Positions 62,857-64,000 of a stretch of DNA of 64,000 nt are shown piece by piece. The notes below the pieces were generated by a model. That model was not told the DNA's origin. It did no database searches and saw nothing but the letters and a program-made list of their open reading frames with translations. The stretch comes from VAZQ01 sp035293945 (GTDB lineage: Bacteria; Pseudomonadota; Alphaproteobacteria; Rhizobiales; Xanthobacteraceae). Location of the stretch: NCBI GenBank assembly GCA_035293945.1, contig DATGLV010000022.1, positions 62,001 to 126,000 on the forward strand, read 5' to 3'. The position numbers were made by a program, and so were the translations under genes. Each line of letters begins with the position of its first letter. The first letter of the stretch is position 1.

Positions 62857-63335
62857 GATGTCGTTCCTTTTTGTTGCTTGCCGCCGCCGATGAAGGGGTG
62901 GAGTTGCGGAATAAGCGCCGCGACCAGATGCATCTTGCCGGAAATGACTCCGCGCCGGGACGTCATTTCGTCGGCGATCGTCTGCAGCTTGCGTGCCGGA
63001 CCCTGGACCAGGATTACCTCCATGGTCTGATTATGCATGAGATGAACGTGCAGCGAAGAGATCACCTCGTCGATGTATTGGAACTGCAGGTCTGCCAGTT
63101 GCTTCTGCAAGCCGGGCGTCGAATTGTTGTAGAACAGTGCGACGATGCCGACCATGACGTCGTCGCCGCGATCGGATTTGTGTTCCAGCAGGAATTGATG
63201 CAGCATGTCGTTCACGGCTTGCGAGCGGCTCTCGAAACCGCGAGTCTCGACCATGTGGTCGAGATCGGTCAGCAGGCCTTCCGGCATCGATATGCTGATG
63301 CGGCTGACCGGGGCGCTTCGAACGGCGGTGCGCAT
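62853..63335 (-). CDS. NikR-like ribbon-helix-helix regulator
   Basis: A 160-residue regulator. The ribbon-helix-helix DNA-binding part (about 10-52; RISISMPEGLL then ESRSQAVNDML) precedes an ACT-like NikR domain. H96 and H98 of the HVH motif match NikR nickel ligands, but the positions of the other two are F85 and T104 instead of His and Cys. The high-affinity square-planar nickel site is thus incomplete. GGGGAG lies before the ATG. It overlaps the hydrolase start and follows glutamine synthetase by 24 bases. It may control this operon. Confidence 0.85.
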   Translation of the reverse strand: MRTAVRSAPVSRISISMPEGLLTDLDHMVETRGFESRSQAVNDMLHQFLLEHKSDRGDDVMVGIVALFYNNSTPGLQKQLADLQFQYIDEVISSLHVHLMHNQTMEVILVQGPARKLQTIADEMTSRRGVISGKMHLVAALIPQLHPFIGGGKQQKGTTS

Positions 63336-63359
63336 GATCAGACTCCCCGGCGGCAGCAG

Positions 63360-64000
63360 CTAGAAAAGATGGCTGTAGCGCTCGATCTCCCATTGGCTGA
63401 TGGTGAGGTGAAACGACTCCCACTCGGCCGTCTTGTACTTGACGAATTCATCGCGCAGCTCCTTTCCAAGCGTTTCCTCCACCAATGGGTCGGCTGCGAA
63501 TGCCGCCACCGCCTCCTGAAGCGTTTGCGGCAGGAAGTCGATATTGCGCTGCCGCCGCGCCGCTTCGGAGATCGTGTATAGGTTGTCCTCGTTGGGTTCA
63601 CCGGGATCGATCTTGTCGCGGATGCCTTCGAGGCCCGCCGCCAGCGCCAGCGTCGCCGCCAGGTACGGATTGACAGAGCCGTCGACATTACGCGATTCGC
63701 AGCGCCCGCCACCCAGCGGCACACGGATCGAGTTGGTGCGGTTGTTGGAGCCGTAGGAGTTGAAGACCGGCGCCCAGGAGAAGGTCGCCATGGCGCCCTG
63801 ACGTACCAGGCGTTTGTAGCTGTTCACTGTGGGCGCAAAGGCAGCGCACAGGGCGCGGCCGTGCCGCAGGATCCCGCCGATGAAATGATAGCCGACGTCT
63901 GTGAGGCCGAGCCCGCGCGGATCCTTGCCGGGCGCCGCCGCGAACAGGTTCTGGCCGCCGGCAAGATCATAGAGCGACATGTTAAAATGCGCACCGGTAC
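63360..64000 (-). CDS. Glutamine synthetase family protein, C-terminal part
   Basis: The 3' part of a class-I-like glutamine synthetase; the 5' part lies beyond the window edge and the frame stays open at position 64000. Visible are TGAHFNMSLYD (the substrate His segment), NSYKRLV, NRTNSIRVP, RCESRNVDGSVNPYLA and a long C-terminal helix ending WEIERYSHLF. It most resembles GlnT-type or other divergent glutamine synthetase-like enzymes. In this operon it could assimilate ammonia or gamma-glutamylate an amine. Confidence 0.9.
   Translation of the reverse strand, partial: TGAHFNMSLYDLAGGQNLFAAAPGKDPRGLGLTDVGYHFIGGILRHGRALCAAFAPTVNSYKRLVRQGAMATFSWAPVFNSYGSNNRTNSIRVPLGGGRCESRNVDGSVNPYLAATLALAAGLEGIRDKIDPGEPNEDNLYTISEAARRQRNIDFLPQTLQEAVAAFAADPLVEETLGKELRDEFVKYKTAEWESFHLTISQWEIERYSHLF

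Overview
The window looks like a chromosomal segment of a high-GC alphaproteobacterium of the order Hyphomicrobiales, probably near Bradyrhizobiaceae/Xanthobacteraceae. This placement is inferred from the fabD-fabG-acpP and rpsF-rpsR-rplI blocks, the Arg/Asp-rich S6 tail, many tripartite tricarboxylate (TctC/Bug) binding proteins, small proteins of rhizobial type, and families of short palindromic intergenic repeats. No rRNA, tRNA or CRISPR array was seen.

Positions 1-11,600 are a housekeeping core: fatty-acid synthesis on the minus strand, then ribosomal proteins S6, S18 and L9, a small cytochrome c, cyclopropane fatty acid synthase, DnaB, alanine racemase and RadA. Positions 11,600-18,600 hold a PAS-GGDEF-EAL protein, two tandem secreted lectin-like paralogues, a three-domain exported cytochrome c/beta-propeller protein and an atypical receiver protein. 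An IS630-family element (18,706-19,823) sits exactly on the stop codon of a tctC gene.

Positions 19,800-33,300 are transport-rich. They carry a tctC/tctBA locus, a two-domain VOC protein, an ABC double permease coupled to an exported unknown protein, a second tctC, a DctP-like protein without a signal peptide, a VapBC-type toxin-antitoxin pair flanked by a duplicated methyltransferase 3' end, and an ABC-2 exporter with that methyltransferase. Positions 33,600-39,300 form a compact operon for a Tat-targeted molybdenum hydroxylase: a 2Fe-2S subunit, a molybdopterin subunit and an FAD subunit with a predicted 4Fe-4S site, followed by a membrane cytochrome b and a degenerate HAD protein.

Positions 39,400-60,000 look catabolic. 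They include MsrB, a phosphodiesterase, an ornithine cyclodeaminase homologue, several binding proteins, two creatinase-like M24 proteins, a UbiD decarboxylase and three molybdopterin large subunits without small partners. A GYF-domain membrane protein and a PrsW-type protease lie among them.

The right end (61,146-64,000, minus strand) is the most interesting unit. A glutamine synthetase (cut by the window edge), a NikR-like regulator lacking two usual nickel ligands, an arginase-family enzyme resembling the Ni-dependent guanidine hydrolase GdmH, and a small protein with a His-rich N-terminus are tightly packed, with a 4-base overlap between the regulator and the hydrolase. Guanidine hydrolysis yields ammonia and urea, and glutamine synthetase could capture the ammonia. 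This reading is inference from sequence and gene order.
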